In this document: in pieces, positions 24,987 to 47,060 of the stretch
How positions within the stretch are numbered: the stretch's first letter is position 1
Layout: every line of letters begins with the position of its first letter
Position numbers and translations under genes: made by a program
From: Hydrangea macrophylla
Lineage: Eukaryota; Streptophyta; Magnoliopsida; Cornales; Hydrangeaceae
DNA length: 64,000 nt
Assembly: GCA_033977485.1 (NCBI GenBank)
Contig: CM066983.1
Location: 108,839,580-108,903,579 of the forward strand
Reading direction: 5' to 3'
Notes under the pieces: model-generated
Seen by the model: the letters and a program-made list of their open reading frames with translations, nothing else
Databases searched by the model: none
What the model was told of the DNA's origin: nothing

Positions 24987-25663
24987 TACAACACTAATTA
25001 TAATCCCATTCATCCTAAACCATTAATCGAGTAATGGATGTGAATAAGAGATCAAAATTCGATGAACTCAATGAAAATAAAACTCTCAACATCAGATCGA
25101 CTAGAAAACCACATACAATAAAAATTGTATTTTTGCTGATACGAAAATACCATCCTAAATATGAATAATTAGGTCCTATTTACCGCATTTAACCCTCCCC
25201 CTCCCAGCAAGTCTTGTTTTCCAATGGATCTACACCAATAAACTCTTTTTTTTTTTGCTCAAAGACAACAAACTACACCAATAAACACAAATGTACATTC
25301 TAGGTTCCTATCTCCGTAAAAGTATCCTTACTAAGTTTTTACCCCCATTAGATTCATTTAAACATCTCGATTTGAAATTTGAAGGCCAAAGAGAGAGAAA
25401 GGTTGAGATTCTAGAGAGTTATTACTTTATTGGAAGTTGATTTTTCTTGTTTTTAATTTGTTGGGGACCTGGGGTAAGTGTTAAATTTGAAAAGTGGTGC
25501 GTAGATTGAACATTTGATTTTTGGTTAAAAGAAATCTTTTTATTTTTTATGAGCTAGCTTTGATACAAATAAACAACACTAATAAATAAAATAAAATAAA
25601 ATTTTGTTTTTGGTCATTCTTCAATAAATCATGCTTTACACAACCAGGAAAAAAATAAAATAA
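24987..25663. other. Intergenic spacer before CDC48
   Basis: AT-rich sequence with T-rich runs and no supported gene or clear element. Confidence 0.5.
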
Positions 25664-26046
25664 GGGTAAATTATATTTTACATCCTAGTAATTTGGATGT
25701 GATGTCATTTTGGTCTTTGTAGTTCTATTTTGTCAATTTAGCTCTTATAATTTCAGTTTAGGTTCAATTATAGTCTATTCATGAAATTTTTTTACAATTT
25801 TTGACCAAAAAATAGATAATGTAATGCATACGTGAAGTATTATTAGGGGTATAATGGTAAATTTATTTAGAAAAATTACACTTTTACACATATGTATTGA
25901 ACTTAAATATGGAAAATTGATGAATGAACTGTATATATTGAACTTAAATTGAAATTATAAGGACTAAAGTAACATTATTAAAATTATAAAAACCAAAATA
26001 AAATCACAAGCAAATTACTATAAGAATACAAAATATAATTTATACC
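25664..26046. mobile_element. MULE-type MITE in the CDC48 proximal promoter
   Basis: It begins GGGTAAATTATATTTTACAT and ends with the degraded inverse AAATATAATTTATACC. Internal blocks (TTGGATGTGATGTCATTTTG, TTCAGTTTAGGTTCAATTAT) match 23067-23443. The target duplication is no longer clear. Its right edge is only about 75 bases upstream of the CDC48 TATA-like box. Confidence 0.6.
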
Positions 26047-26122
26047 TAAAAAAAGAAATACTATCTGGAACTACAAAAAGCAAAATAAACAAACCTTTTC
26101 TTTCCTAACAAGAAAAGAGACC

Positions 26123-26213
26123 TTATAAATAAAACCCCATCTTCCATTTCTTCGCCCAACATTCTCTCTCTATAAGTGGGGAATTCATTCAAGTTCATCT
26201 CTATTCTGAGAAG
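26123..26213 (+). promoter_or_regulatory. CDC48 TATA-like box and 5' leader
   Basis: TTATAAATA at 26123-26131 is followed after about 35 bases by a CT-rich leader (CATTCTCTCTCTATAAG) and then ATG at 26214. Spacing suits transcription starting near 26155-26165. This is inferred; no transcript data. Confidence 0.5.
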
Positions 26214-36449
<10,236 letters not shown>

Positions 36450-38190
36450 GTTATATCTGCGATGTTAATCTGTATCTTACTATATGCTATAATATGTGTA
36501 ATATTTCTGCTTCCCTGTATAATGGGGTATAAGCGCTTCTATGGGATAACTATTGAAGACTTTTGGGATTTCACTGGTGGATGAGTGACACTCCTGGTAC
36601 AGTTTAGTATTTCATAAGAGTGTTTGTTATCCTGAAGGTTGTAATGGATGTTGGATGACTAGGAACTTTAAAATTTAGTTATTGCAATTTTTGGTAACTT
36701 ATTTTCAATGATCTTGTTCAACACACCCCCCCCCCCCCCCCCCCCCCCTAAAAATTCACCGATTCTTTGTGAATTGTTTTCTTTGTATTGTTTTCAGTTC
36801 ACTTTATGCTTGCCAAGGTTTTTTCCCCTCTGGAGATTTTGGTTGAGTTTGAAGTGATACTGAAATTTCATTGCTGATGGATGTATCAGTCCTATTCATA
36901 ATTTTTTTTCCCCCCTTCCGGTCAAATCCTCTAATTTGTCCTCTTTGACTAACTGATCTGTGTTGGTATTTTAGTCGGTTTATTTATTGTCATTTTAGTG
37001 GAGTAGAATAGAGGGAAACCAGAGTACGTGCACCGACTCCACAACACACTACCAATTTCGTTAGAGGCTAGCATTAGGATCCGAACTTACACTAAGCTGT
37101 AAACTTTCGTCCATCTTGGGGTCCGTCTTTCTAAAATTAGTGTACTTCGATTCTTAGAGGGCTTCGAACTCTTGACCTCTGCGGGGAAAGTCGTAGACAA
37201 TGCACCCATTAGCTGTGTGTCCTTTCTAGGGGGACAGGAAAGTCATTTCCATATGCTTTTGGAAAGGAATGAACAAGTCATTGTGTGACGTGGCAGAATG
37301 ATTGTTTATCAATTGATTATCAGTATACATTAGAATGATCAGTGAAAAGCACAGCCAAATTTTTTGAGTTCTGGAGGGTGATTCTCATATTCATTTAATC
37401 ACATCGTCCAAAGAAACTTTACAGTGTGTATGTGACATGTGTGTATACAACTGTGTGTATCATTATTGCATAGTCTCGGTCAATGTTTTTGTGTAATCCG
37501 AAAATTGCTTTGTTCTATAGTGAATGTAATGTTCATGTGCTGTGTGAGTTGTTGTTTTCTTGGTGTGAACAACACAATGGGGTTTTCTTTATGGATTTGT
37601 TTTTACACCTCAGTGTAATATTTGTATTCTTTCTTGGAAAGGTTAAAGAGCAAAACTGAGTCTGATACGATTTATGAACCAGCAGCAACTAGACCCAGTT
37701 TTCTTGTACTGACACTCTTCAGACACTTATTAAGGTTATACGACTTTGGACTTTGACCGTTTGAATGTAAAACCAAAGCTTTGTGTAATGCTTCTGCAAA
37801 TAATGCCAACTTTTTTCGCACTGACACTATATCTGAGAGCAACGCCCCCTCCCCCTGATGGGTTGGTTTTAATGACTGAATTTCTTTACAACCACCATAT
37901 CTAATTAAGTTGTTTCTGAGCAATGAAATAGAGTCACGTGTGTTTTATTGGTGAAATGCGGTCCGGAAGGAATTGCATATAATTATTTCTTACTAGTACG
38001 TACGGGGGGAAGGTAAAAATGAAATTGAAGGCACGTTTATGCCAAATGATAAGACAAAACAGTGTGTGTGGATCATTATCACGAGCAGTGGCTCTCTTTG
38101 ACTACTTTCTTTTAAAGACTACTTGTGCAAGTTGAAAGGGAACAATTCCATGTGAGGGGAAAGCAGAATAGACTTGTGAGATCAACTAGC

Positions 38191-38236
<46 letters not shown>

Positions 38237-38609
38237 GAGTTCCAACTACAGTAAAATTACGTAAAGATAAAATGACCAAGCATTATAGGCTATAGCCACC
38301 AAGACTGCCAACAGTACGTTTTCACGTGATCAGTTTTTCTATCTAAGATAAAGAAAGAGAGGGGTTTGATAAACTAGGCGGACTCGTAAAGATTTTTGTC
38401 ATTTCGAGGTTTCAAATTGAAAAGCAAGAAGTTTAGGTGTGGGCTACCAAAAATATTATACTACCATGTTGTAAAAATTTCCAATCTCTGCGGGGTTACA
38501 GCCTACTCTATCCTATGCACGGCTCCGCCCCGTTGATAAAGGTAGCACTACAGTGATGATGTATTTTTTTATGGCATGTTTGAATGTTTTTTTTTTGGGT
38601 CTCAGGAAT
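36450..38609. other. CDC48 3' flank and spacer
   Basis: After the TAG stop the 3' untranslated region starts; no canonical AATAAA was found close by. A run of 23 C at 36726-36748 and a CT/CA microsatellite at 38191-38234 are the main landmarks. No further gene is supported. Confidence 0.5.
36726..36748 (+). repeat. Poly(C) tract, 23 bases
   Basis: An uninterrupted C23 homopolymer about 280 bases after the CDC48 stop codon, preceded by ACACA. Long C runs are unusual in AT-rich plant DNA; length may be uncertain because such tracts are error-prone in sequencing. Confidence 0.8.
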
Positions 38610-38782
38610 GGGTAATACTTGGGGCACACCTAAAGACACAATTTTTGGGACACAACCCAAAAGATGTGTCTATCTCTCCTGTGTTACTGTAGGGTCCAGT
38701 GACATCACAGGAGAGATATAGACACATCTTTTGAGTTGTGTCCCAAAAATTGTGTCTTTGAGTGTGCCCCAATCTTTACTCC
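38610..38782. mobile_element. Mutator-type MITE, family B copy 4
   Basis: Starts GGGTAATACTTGGGGCACAC, ends GTGCCCCAATCTTTACTCC, with a perfect 9-base duplication CTCAGGAAT (38601-38609, 38783-38791). Core GTGTCTATCTCTCCTGTGTT and its inverse closely match 12544-12717. Confidence 0.88.
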
Positions 38783-38933
38783 CTCAGGAATACATCAATT
38801 TAATTTTTAGTGTGCCAGTGAGAGTTGTGGAAAGGGGGTGAGAGGGATTGAATCCACAACCGGATGAAGAGTGTCACACTTTGCCTGGTGTCCTTTACCA
38901 CACATGTTGAACCGCTTTCTCTTTATTTATTGC

Positions 38934-39096
38934 GGAGTAAAGATTGGAACACACTCAAAAGACACAATTTTTGGGACATAACTTAAAAGATGTGTTTATA
39001 TCTCTTCTGTGATGTCATTGGATCCCACAGTAATATATGACATCTCTTGAATTGTGTTCTAAAATTTGTATATTTAGGTATGTCCCAAGTATTACC
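38934..39096. mobile_element. Mutator-type MITE, family B copy 5
   Basis: Starts GGAGTAAAGATTGGAACACA and ends TGTCCCAAGTATTACC, with 9-base flanks ATTTATTGC and TTGTATTGC (7 of 9). More eroded than copy 4, which lies about 150 bases away. Confidence 0.7.
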
Positions 39097-39413
39097 TTGT
39101 ATTGCAAGTTAAATGAAGACTTAAGTTTTATGGTCACAAGAAGTACTTCTATGCTTGGCTCTTCTAGTGTTTAGCTTTGCCAGTGAAAAGGCCCAAGTAA
39201 TTGCCATAGAACGGTTTGACTTATTACCTGAAATTAGGGGTGTATACGAGCAGAGTGAAGCTCATGAATTAGACGAGCCTAAAACTCAGGTTTGAACTTG
39301 ACTTGTTTATCAAACGGGCCGAGCCCGAGACGAGCTCATATATGCTTGAACTTTATTTGTTTATTAAACGAGCCTGAAATTTAAGCTTGAGTTTGACTTA
39401 TATAAGCTATAGT

Positions 39414-40094
39414 TAGGGGTGGGCATTCGGTCGGTTCGGTTTAGTTCGGTTTGGACAAATTTAGTTCGGTTTGGAGAAATGGGAACTAAAACTGAACTGA
39501 ATTATGTTTATGTTCGGTTTTGGTCAATTTGGTTCGGTTCGGATATTCGGTTAACTGAATTTTAAAAAAAATATGCTTTCTTTTCTTTACTTTATTTGTA
39601 TTTTATGTTTTTTCCCCATTTTTTCTTTCATATTGCAAAAAAAAATAGATATTTATATTTAGTTATAAATAAAGGGAATTGTTATTTTCACTCCATCATT
39701 AAACCAATGCACTCCATGGTACCACTATCAGAGCATGTGGTACCATGTATGTAATGCATGACATGCATGTACCACATGCTTTAAGAATGGTACCATGGAG
39801 TGCCTTGGTTCAATAATGGAGTGGCAATAACATCACCCTATATAAAATACTTATATTTTTATATTACATATAGTTGTATATAAAATATATTAATAATATA
39901 TCAACTAAAAAAAAATTCGGTTTTTTGATTTGGTTCGGTTCGATTTGGGAATATGGTACCGAAAACTGAACTATAATTTTTATTTCGGTTCGGTTTTTAA
40001 TTGACCTGAAATTTTTAACTGAACTGAACTTTAAAATTCGGTTCGGTTCAGTTTGGTTTGAATTTCGGTTAACTGAACTATTTACCCACCCCTA
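39414..40094. mobile_element. Inner hAT element, 681 bases
   Basis: Left end TAGGGGTGGGCATTCGGT, right end inverted TAGGGGTGGGTAAATAG, with a perfect 8-base duplication GCTATAGT (39406-39413, 40095-40102). Subterminal GGTTCGGTT repeats fill both sides. No transposase. It carries a family A MITE at 39674-39838. Confidence 0.88.
39674..39838. mobile_element. Hairpin MITE, family A copy 2, nested
   Basis: Starts GGGAATTGTTATTTTCACTC and ends with the inverse GAGTGGCAATAACATCACCC. Contains CACTCCATGGTACCAC and its inverse around GCATGACATGCATG. Sits inside the hAT element at 39414-40094, making it the youngest of the three layers. Confidence 0.8.
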
Positions 40095-40254
40095 GCTATA
40101 GTTGGTTCAATAACATTTTATTCAGGCTTAACATTGACTTGTATAACGAGTTGAGTTCATGTATGCTTGACTATTAAACGAGCTGAGTTTAGCTGAGCCC
40201 TTTTCCAATATGTTTGCAAGAACTTGTTGAATGGGTTAAACTTGTATACCTCCA

Positions 40255-41513
40255 CTTGAAACACATATCCACAGTGAATCATATATAGTATATGTGTATT
40301 ATAGGAACTGTCATATGGGGGAGAGAAATCTATTAAGATAGTGTATGGTTCAAGGATTTAATTTCTTCCTTCTTTGTAGAAGTGCCCCTTGTGCGCTTGT
40401 CGGGCCGATCTCTTGGGTTCCTATTGCTTGGATTGGGTGTGTGCGTGTGTGTGACGTGTGTCATCCAGGTAAGTACATCAAAAAAAAAAAAAATTATCAA
40501 ACTAGTGACATTGGACTAAGATTGCATGTGTCGGGTCAACCCGAACCACAGCTGTTTCGGGTTGGGGTTTTGGCATAGGGCAAGAATTTTAAATGCAGGA
40601 GAAAGTGAGTCATGTCCCTGAAAGTAAAGCAGGGCAAGGGATGAAGGGTGTGTATGTTAGGACATGTTTGGTGATAGAGTTTTGGGTTAGGTATTGATTA
40701 GACTCACCGACTTAGTTGGGGCCAAACAATTAACCCCACATCAAGACATATATTTGACTATTGCCTCTCATTTTTGGTAATGTGATCATCAAAGTTTGTA
40801 CAAATTTGCAAGCTTCTTTGTCTTTGGTCTTTGAAAGCGTTGATCCTAACCTCATATTGGCTGTCAACTGAACTGCAACTAGTGATGTCCATGGCCCCTT
40901 AAAAATAAAATATCTTAGGAGTGGATCAAATTTTTTTGCAAGCTTAATTTCTTAATTGTCTTTCATGTGAGATCTTCATTTCTTGCATCTCACCAAATCA
41001 GTTGTTCTGTCAATATATAAAAATTGTAGTTGATATTTTAGGACTCACATGGTAATATTTTGATTTATTAATAAAAAAAAATGAAAACAAAAACTGAAAA
41101 ACTAAAATGACAATGTTACCCTAAGAGCCCTTATATTTTGGAGATATATATATATATATATATATATCACCCTCATTTAGCTTACTAGCTAGCTATACCT
41201 CAAAGTGTAACGAAATTTCACCGACTTCCCTTAAAAGGTTTATATTTGTGTTTCAGTTAATCTCGTCATACTATAAAAGACTCGGTGAAAAATCTGACAT
41301 TATGCTAACGTCAATAAATGTTTTTTTAAGTGTCAAAAAATTTCCTTTCAAGAATCTGTTTAAGTATGAGAATAACAAATATGCCCCTAAACTTATGAGG
41401 TTGAGTGATATAAATTTGATCTACACGTGTAAGGATATTTTTGTTTTTTCTCAAATTTTAAATTATTTACTTATAATAATAACAAGATGGGTGAATTATA
41501 GTCATTTCGTTTA
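40255..41513. other. Intergenic stretch, nothing recognised
   Basis: No supported gene. A TA microsatellite lies at 41147-41167. One open frame (40345-40578) has no recognisable domain. Confidence 0.5.
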
Positions 41514-41680
41514 GGGTAATGCTAGGGGCACTAACAAAATCCACTAACACTTACTAACACACTCTATCTCTCTCCTAGTGGTACTGCGGGGTCCACTGCA
41601 GACACCACAATGCCACTAGGAGAGAGATAGAGTGTGTTAGTAAGTGTTAGTGGATATTGTTAGTGCCCCAAATATAACTC
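41514..41680. mobile_element. Mutator-type MITE, family B copy 6
   Basis: Starts GGGTAATGCTAGGGGCACTA, ends AGTGCCCCAAATATAACTC, with a perfect 9-base duplication TTTCGTTTA (41505-41513, 41681-41689). Core CTCTATCTCTCTCCTAGTGG and inverse. Confidence 0.88.
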
Positions 41681-41959
41681 TTTCGTTTATTCTATTTAGT
41701 TCATCAACTTGAAGGGAGGTTAATAAATTTTGTTGAACTTCAAAAACTGTCTCAGATATATTAAGTCAAGTTTAGGCGATGGAGATAAGTGATATTTATC
41801 CCTAAATATAATTTCATTTCATAACAACCAATCATCCGTGCCACTAAAAGGAAAAAAAGACACACACTTTGTATGAGAACCAAACAAGGTACTAGTAACA
41901 GGGATGAGGGGGGATGGTCACTTGGGAATCATATGTCTATGTTGGGGATGCTATATACA

Positions 41960-42110
41960 ATGATGGATTCAGAGGAGGCAAAAGGGGCGACCACCCTTGC
42001 ATTTGAAAAAAAAAAAAGTCAGTTCATAGTAGTAGCACTTTTAAATATGTTCTAAGTATGTAAACTCGTCCTCTAGTTTTTGAAAAATTATTAAGCTAGC
42101 CCACTAAATT
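41960..42110. repeat. Dispersed repeat, copy 1
   Basis: GATGGATTCAGAGG, then GGGCGACCACCCTT, an A-run, and TTGAAAAATTATTAAGCTAG occur in the same order as in 54705-54860. The type of repeat is not clear to me. Confidence 0.5.
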
Positions 42111-42658
42111 ACACTCATTGCCTCATTGATCGGTCGCTGCTAATATAGTTGTCACAAACCCATCAAATCATATCATAGACCAAAATAATAATGGTAAGAA
42201 GCACATCATATCATATAAATTATAATGCAGGTATATAAATGTCATTCATGCTGGGGGCATAGTTTGTACCCCACCACATTACCACTCTGATCCTTTTCCT
42301 CTAGTCATGTCTAGCTAGTTCAAGAGCTAACTCCAGTAATCACTGTATATTTTGGTGGGCTAAAGTATACATATAAGTACATTACATGACACAAATATAT
42401 GTTTTGTGTTAGGTTATATAGTGCTCTGCAATGTACTTGAGTTAAAGAGTGGTTAGTGACATCATATTTAATTTTATTAGTTTTAGATCATTAATTCAGT
42501 ATAAGTGTTCAAGACAAATCATCATTACTTTTGCTCAAATAAAGACAAGCTTTTTGGTTTAAATTGTTATTTGACTCACTGAAATAACTTAGCCATTGAC
42601 ACAGTTAGAGATGTGTTTCGCTAGCCCATTATGAGTGTTTTTCATATCATTATCTAAT

Positions 42659-42843
42659 GAGTAATACTTGGGGCACAATCAAAGCCACAACCTTTTTTGC
42701 ACAACCTTCATTTTGTGTCTATCTCTCTCTTGATGGGTCCCACAGTGTCAGTGACCCCACAGTGTCCACTAGGAGAGAGATAGACACAAAATAGAGGTTG
42801 TACAAAAAAAGTTGTGGCTTTGGTTGTGCCCCCAGTATTACCC
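42659..42843. mobile_element. Mutator-type MITE, family B copy 7
   Basis: Starts GAGTAATACTTGGGGCACAA, ends CCCCAGTATTACCC, with a perfect 9-base duplication TTATCTAAT (42650-42658, 42844-42852). Very similar to 12757-12941. Confidence 0.9.
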
Positions 42844-43016
42844 TTATCTAATACTGACACTAAAACTCACTCAAACAAGCATCATTGTAGAGGCTCTAAC
42901 ATTTCAACTGTAATAGGTCCCACGTCTAAAAGTCATTTGATTTAACCCTACCCAAACATCTAATCAAACTTTTTTGTGGTACTTTATTTAGGAAGTGTCT
43001 AAAAGGAATTCTAATT

Positions 43017-43143
43017 GGGTAATGTTATTGTCAGAGTAGCAATGGCTAATACCAGAATAAAAAGTGTCGCTAAAACTTTTAGCGACACTTTGTCCTCGAG
43101 CATTAACCATTTTTACTCTGACAATTTATTAATAGAGCTCGCC
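43017..43143. mobile_element. MULE-type hairpin MITE with GTCGCTAAAACTTTTAGCGAC core
   Basis: A perfect 9-base duplication ATTCTAATT flanks it (43008-43016, 43144-43152). Inner arms ATTGTCAGAGTA and TACTCTGACAAT pair, and the centre is a perfect palindrome of AAGTGTCGCTAAAA with its inverse. 127 bases. Confidence 0.8.
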
Positions 43144-43359
43144 ATTCTAATTTTCTATATATCTCCTTCATTTTAAGTATAAATTAACTTCAATTATACA
43201 CTGACAGAAAAGGTGAGAGAGAGAAAGGTAAATATTGCAATAAAAAATGATCTGTAAGAATATACTTATACTTGCAAAATAGATTGGGAAATAGGGAGTT
43301 CAATTTAGTCCATTGATAATTCTCATAATTCAATGTGGATCCCATATCTAACCAAAAAC

Positions 43360-43560
43360 CAAGGTTTTGAGACCCAAACAAAATCGGCCAGTCGGACCGG
43401 AAGGACCGTCAACCGGACCTCGAAATGGGCTGGTCAGAGCCAAAAATCGTCGTTGGACGGAAAACCACTCTGTAAAGCAAAAACCGTCCAAATCGGACGG
43501 TCGAACCGGGATTTTGAAAAATAGCTCACGGTTTAACGAAACTGTCATTGAGAAGTCGCC
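43360..43560. repeat. Fragment related to the CDC48 intron-5 hAT element
   Basis: From AAGGTTTTGAGACCC onward it has CAGTCGGACCGG, GGACCGTCAA, AACCGTCCAAATCGGACGGT and CTCACGGTTTAACGAAAC in the same order as the left half of 33041-33879. The right terminus is missing or beyond recognition. Confidence 0.6.
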
Positions 43561-43665
43561 TATTTGCTTCACCGGCCGGCACCGCCTTCTTCACTGGCTG
43601 TCGTTGCCTTCTTCACTGGTCGTCGCGGCCTTCCGTGCACAATCATCTTCTTCCCCTTCTCATTG

Positions 43666-43670
<5 letters not shown>

Positions 43671-43710
<40 letters not shown>
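43671..43710 (+). repeat. (CT)20 microsatellite
   Basis: Uninterrupted CT dinucleotides. Similar CT or GA tracts occur at 28819-28856, 46845-46895 and 50999-51046. Confidence 0.95.
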
Positions 43711-43711
<1 letters not shown>

Positions 43712-43872
43712 ATTTACTTTATTCTCAGACCAGAGAATGTGGGCGGTAGAGGCGCAGGGCACATAGTTGCCTTTAGGTCAAGACTCAAATGAAGTTAATA
43801 ACAAAAAGTTGGTGAAGTTCCTCATTTGCCCTCAAGTGGCACGTGATATCATGTGGCAAACTGAAAATATAT

Positions 43873-44318
43873 AGGTAAATTACACTAACACCCCCTGAGG
43901 TTTGGCTTTTTGTCACAAACCTCCTTGAGATTTCTAACATGACAGTGATACCCCTTGTCAGAGTTATCTGCTTAACGCCGTTAGTGACTATTGTAAAAGA
44001 CTATATTACCCTCAAGCAAATCAAAACCCTAATTCCCTAGTTTGCAATCCCCAAGAGAGAGAAGATTATAACATGGCTGCAAAGCCCTAAGACAGAGAAG
44101 ATTACCTCTCTGAATTGCCCCGCCATGTATGTGCCCCATTCGCACTATCTAATTTACTCAGGATCCACCGTCACTGCCTCTCTTTTTTTCAATATCATCA
44201 CCACCACCACCATCGCCGTTGCTAGTATGTAACCATTGAAGAGCTCTCTCTATATCTCTCTCCCCTCTCTCTTTCTCTATATATATAGGTATATATATAT
44301 ATGTATGTATCTACAATC
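43873..44318. other. Single arm of a possible MULE, spacer
   Basis: GGTAAATTACACTAACACCC and the following text resemble MULE-type termini seen at 13159 and 23067, but the matching inverse arm was not found. The rest contains CT-rich sequence and a CACCACCACCACCAT tract. No gene supported. Confidence 0.35.
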
Positions 44319-44323
44319 ACTTC

Positions 44324-46565
44324 TGTCACGCCCCTGAACCAACAAGGTGGTCCTAGGTCACGTGGCACGCTATCAAGGCTTACCAACACTGATTAAAGTT
44401 CCAAAAGTAACTTTAATAAAAGTTTTGCTTCCAAATAACCAACTTCCAAAAAGATTTTCAAAGGTTATATTAAACACGTGCCCAAACACGCCTTAACGAA
44501 TTTCGTTTTCAAAAGTAACAGTTTCATAGGTCAAAGGGTCCCCAAAGGTACCCCCATGCCTAATTAGAAGTTGTTCCGAACATTGGAAGTAGGAGTTTGA
44601 AATTTCTGGTAGGGGGCATTTCGACCGGTCGAATTGCCCCGCTCGACCGATCGAATGGGGTCTGGGAAGAATCCAAACCTCTACTTGACCGTTTTCACAA
44701 TTGCCGGCTCTTTTCGCAAACGTCGTTAATTACCGGTGCTTCTCTAATAAACGTCGTTAATTCCCGGCGCTTCCGCATAAACACCACTAATAAAATACTA
44801 CTCATTTTACCAAAAGAACCAAACCAACAAAAACATCTCAAATCCATGCATTTCAAACCAAACCATTTTAAATCAAATCATTTCAAACCAAAACCATTTT
44901 CAAAAGCTTTGATAACCATTTTAAGATCTTGGACAACCACACAAACCATTAAAACAATAAACCAAAGACCCCCAGTTTACAAGTATCAAAAGTACAAGCT
45001 TCACACGTCTTGGCAAACAAGGTCCTAAGATGAATCAAGTGCCATACTCTCATACAAAACAAGTCTTTTTACAAGTTGCACGATTGAACAACCGGCATAA
45101 GTTAAACATATATATTACAAACATGATTCAAGTGCTATAAACATATGGAACTCCCGGTCCTTCCTCGCCTCATTACCTGCGATTCTCTCCTCCGGTCCTT
45201 GCTCCTGAATGGTTATTTATATAACCACAGATATATGGATTTGTTTAAGCTAACGCTTAGTGAATAATGTGAATCAAGCATACGGATGACAAATATGTTC
45301 CAATCCATCATAACACATAATTATTGGTCTCTAGGGAATAAGTGCACCTTCACCGATCCAAAGTCTTAAGACTCAACCACGACCTATGCCCCTTCGACAT
45401 GTCGCGTTAATGCCTTTGTCGGCAAGTGACTGTCATCATTACTAATCCTCCCCCTTCGAGAGGACGTCTCACGGTGAATTAGCACAAATCCCCCTTTAAC
45501 CCACATAGGCACATAAACATGCTCATTTAACACATATCACCATATTTTTTCATTTCAACATACTTTGGGCCTACTCTATACATGAGTTTTGCCCAATATG
45601 AACTATACATGGTATCTATATACATTCCTAGTATGTCAAATGCATTAAACCATAGAATCATCCAAAACTCAAGATTAATATCACTCACCTCCGATTTATG
45701 CTCTTAAACGTCGATCCAAGGAAAACTCAAGCACAAAGAATGTGCAGTAATTCTTCTAATACAATTCCTATTAATCAAAAATCCGATTATCAACTTTTTA
45801 TGAAAATTTTAGAAAATGAGTTTTCAGAAAAACTTAACCAAACGAGGCCTAATAGGTATCAAAACGACGACCTTACCTCATAGAGTTCAAATACGGAATT
45901 TGGTGAAAAATCAGCGGACGAATGGCCGTCGTTTGGCGTCAAGAAGCTCTAAGCAATCAAATCCTCCATTTGGCCTCTTTCTTGAACTTAGGTTAAAAGT
46001 TTATTAAATTATGAAACTCATCTCTATCTATATGTAGGCAATACTTTTGGAAATTATGTTTACCTCCCCACGAGTTTTCAAAACTTCTAATCAGTCTCTT
46101 AAACTTTCTACACAGCTAATGCATAGCTCTACAAGTGAAACCTCAAAATTATAAAGGTTTCCGACAAAGTTCCGTTTGGTTTCTAAAACGCAAGTTTCTA
46201 CATAATTTTACGAAATTGCTAATTAGCTTACCAAATTACGTAACGTGTTCAATTACGTAACGAAATTGCTAATTAGCTTACCAAATTACTCCGATGAGTC
46301 GCTATCAACAATATAATAACCACTTATATTCACATATGCCTAAATAAACATTTAAGCACATAATTATGAGTTATTACTCATTTTCCCAACCGTAGGGAAT
46401 TCTCACATGCCCACTTTCTGGACTGCCTTCAAGGCTAAATACCGGGTTAAGAGACACCCTCCAACAGTGAGTCATCACTCACTTCACACGTGTTCATTAA
46501 CACAACAGTAAGCATACCATGTATGCTAAAATAATATATTAAATGTCGTGGGAGCGAGTATGACA
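44324..46565. mobile_element. Solo LTR, 2.24 kb, probably Ty3/gypsy
   Basis: Starts TGTCACGCCCC, ends GCGAGTATGACA, with a perfect 5-base duplication ACTTC (44319-44323, 46566-46570). Its early part, GTCACGTGGCACGC then ATCAAGGCT, is shared with the LTR at 49588. It contains a perfect 12-base palindrome TCGACCGGTCGA at 44621-44632 and TCGACCGATCGA at 44643-44654. Gypsy assignment from the TGTCACG start is inference. Confidence 0.8.
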
Positions 46566-46570
46566 ACTTC

Positions 46571-46839
46571 TCTAGAGAGAGAATGAAATAGAGATTCTTT
46601 TACCTTATATATTTGATACTTTAATTTTTTTTCCCCTCAACTTGTTAAAATAATTATTTACCTTACATATTTCATACTTTATTTATTTTTTCCCCTTATT
46701 CCTTCAACTTTTCAAAAAATAAAAATAAAAATTAGGTCGGGGGCATGCCTCGAACCCCCGTATAAGTTTTTTGCCCCCTTGAACAAAACTCCTGGGTCCA
46801 CCCCTGGTTTGGGTCTGGGGTCTCCTCATTTTGTTGCCT

Positions 46840-46898
<59 letters not shown>

Positions 46899-47029
46899 TA
46901 AACTGAAAGTGCAGAAAACAAAACCCATCTTTTCATCTCAAATGAGAACATCATGTTTAAGTTTAATTGTAATTGAGCAAGATTAAAAACAGATGCTAAT
47001 TTTAGCACAATGACAACATGTAATGTATT

Positions 47030-47060
<31 letters not shown>

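Larger units (their letters stand above)
39235..40254. mobile_element. Outer hAT-like element carrying nested insertions
   Basis: Left end TAGGGGTGTATACGAGC; right end in reverse complement TGGAGGTATACAAGTT. The 8-base flanks are CCTGAAAT and CTTGAAAC (6 of 8). The body is GAGCTTGA/TTAAACGAGC-rich. It is split at 39414 by another hAT element, so it is the oldest of three layers. Confidence 0.6.

Noticed and set aside
43367..43792. 141-codon open frame
   Set aside because: Covers a hAT-derived fragment and the (CT)20 tract, giving a run of Ser-Leu; not a gene.
44597..45028. 143-codon open frame
   Set aside because: Entirely within the solo LTR 44324-46565, low-complexity Lys/Asn/Phe repeats.
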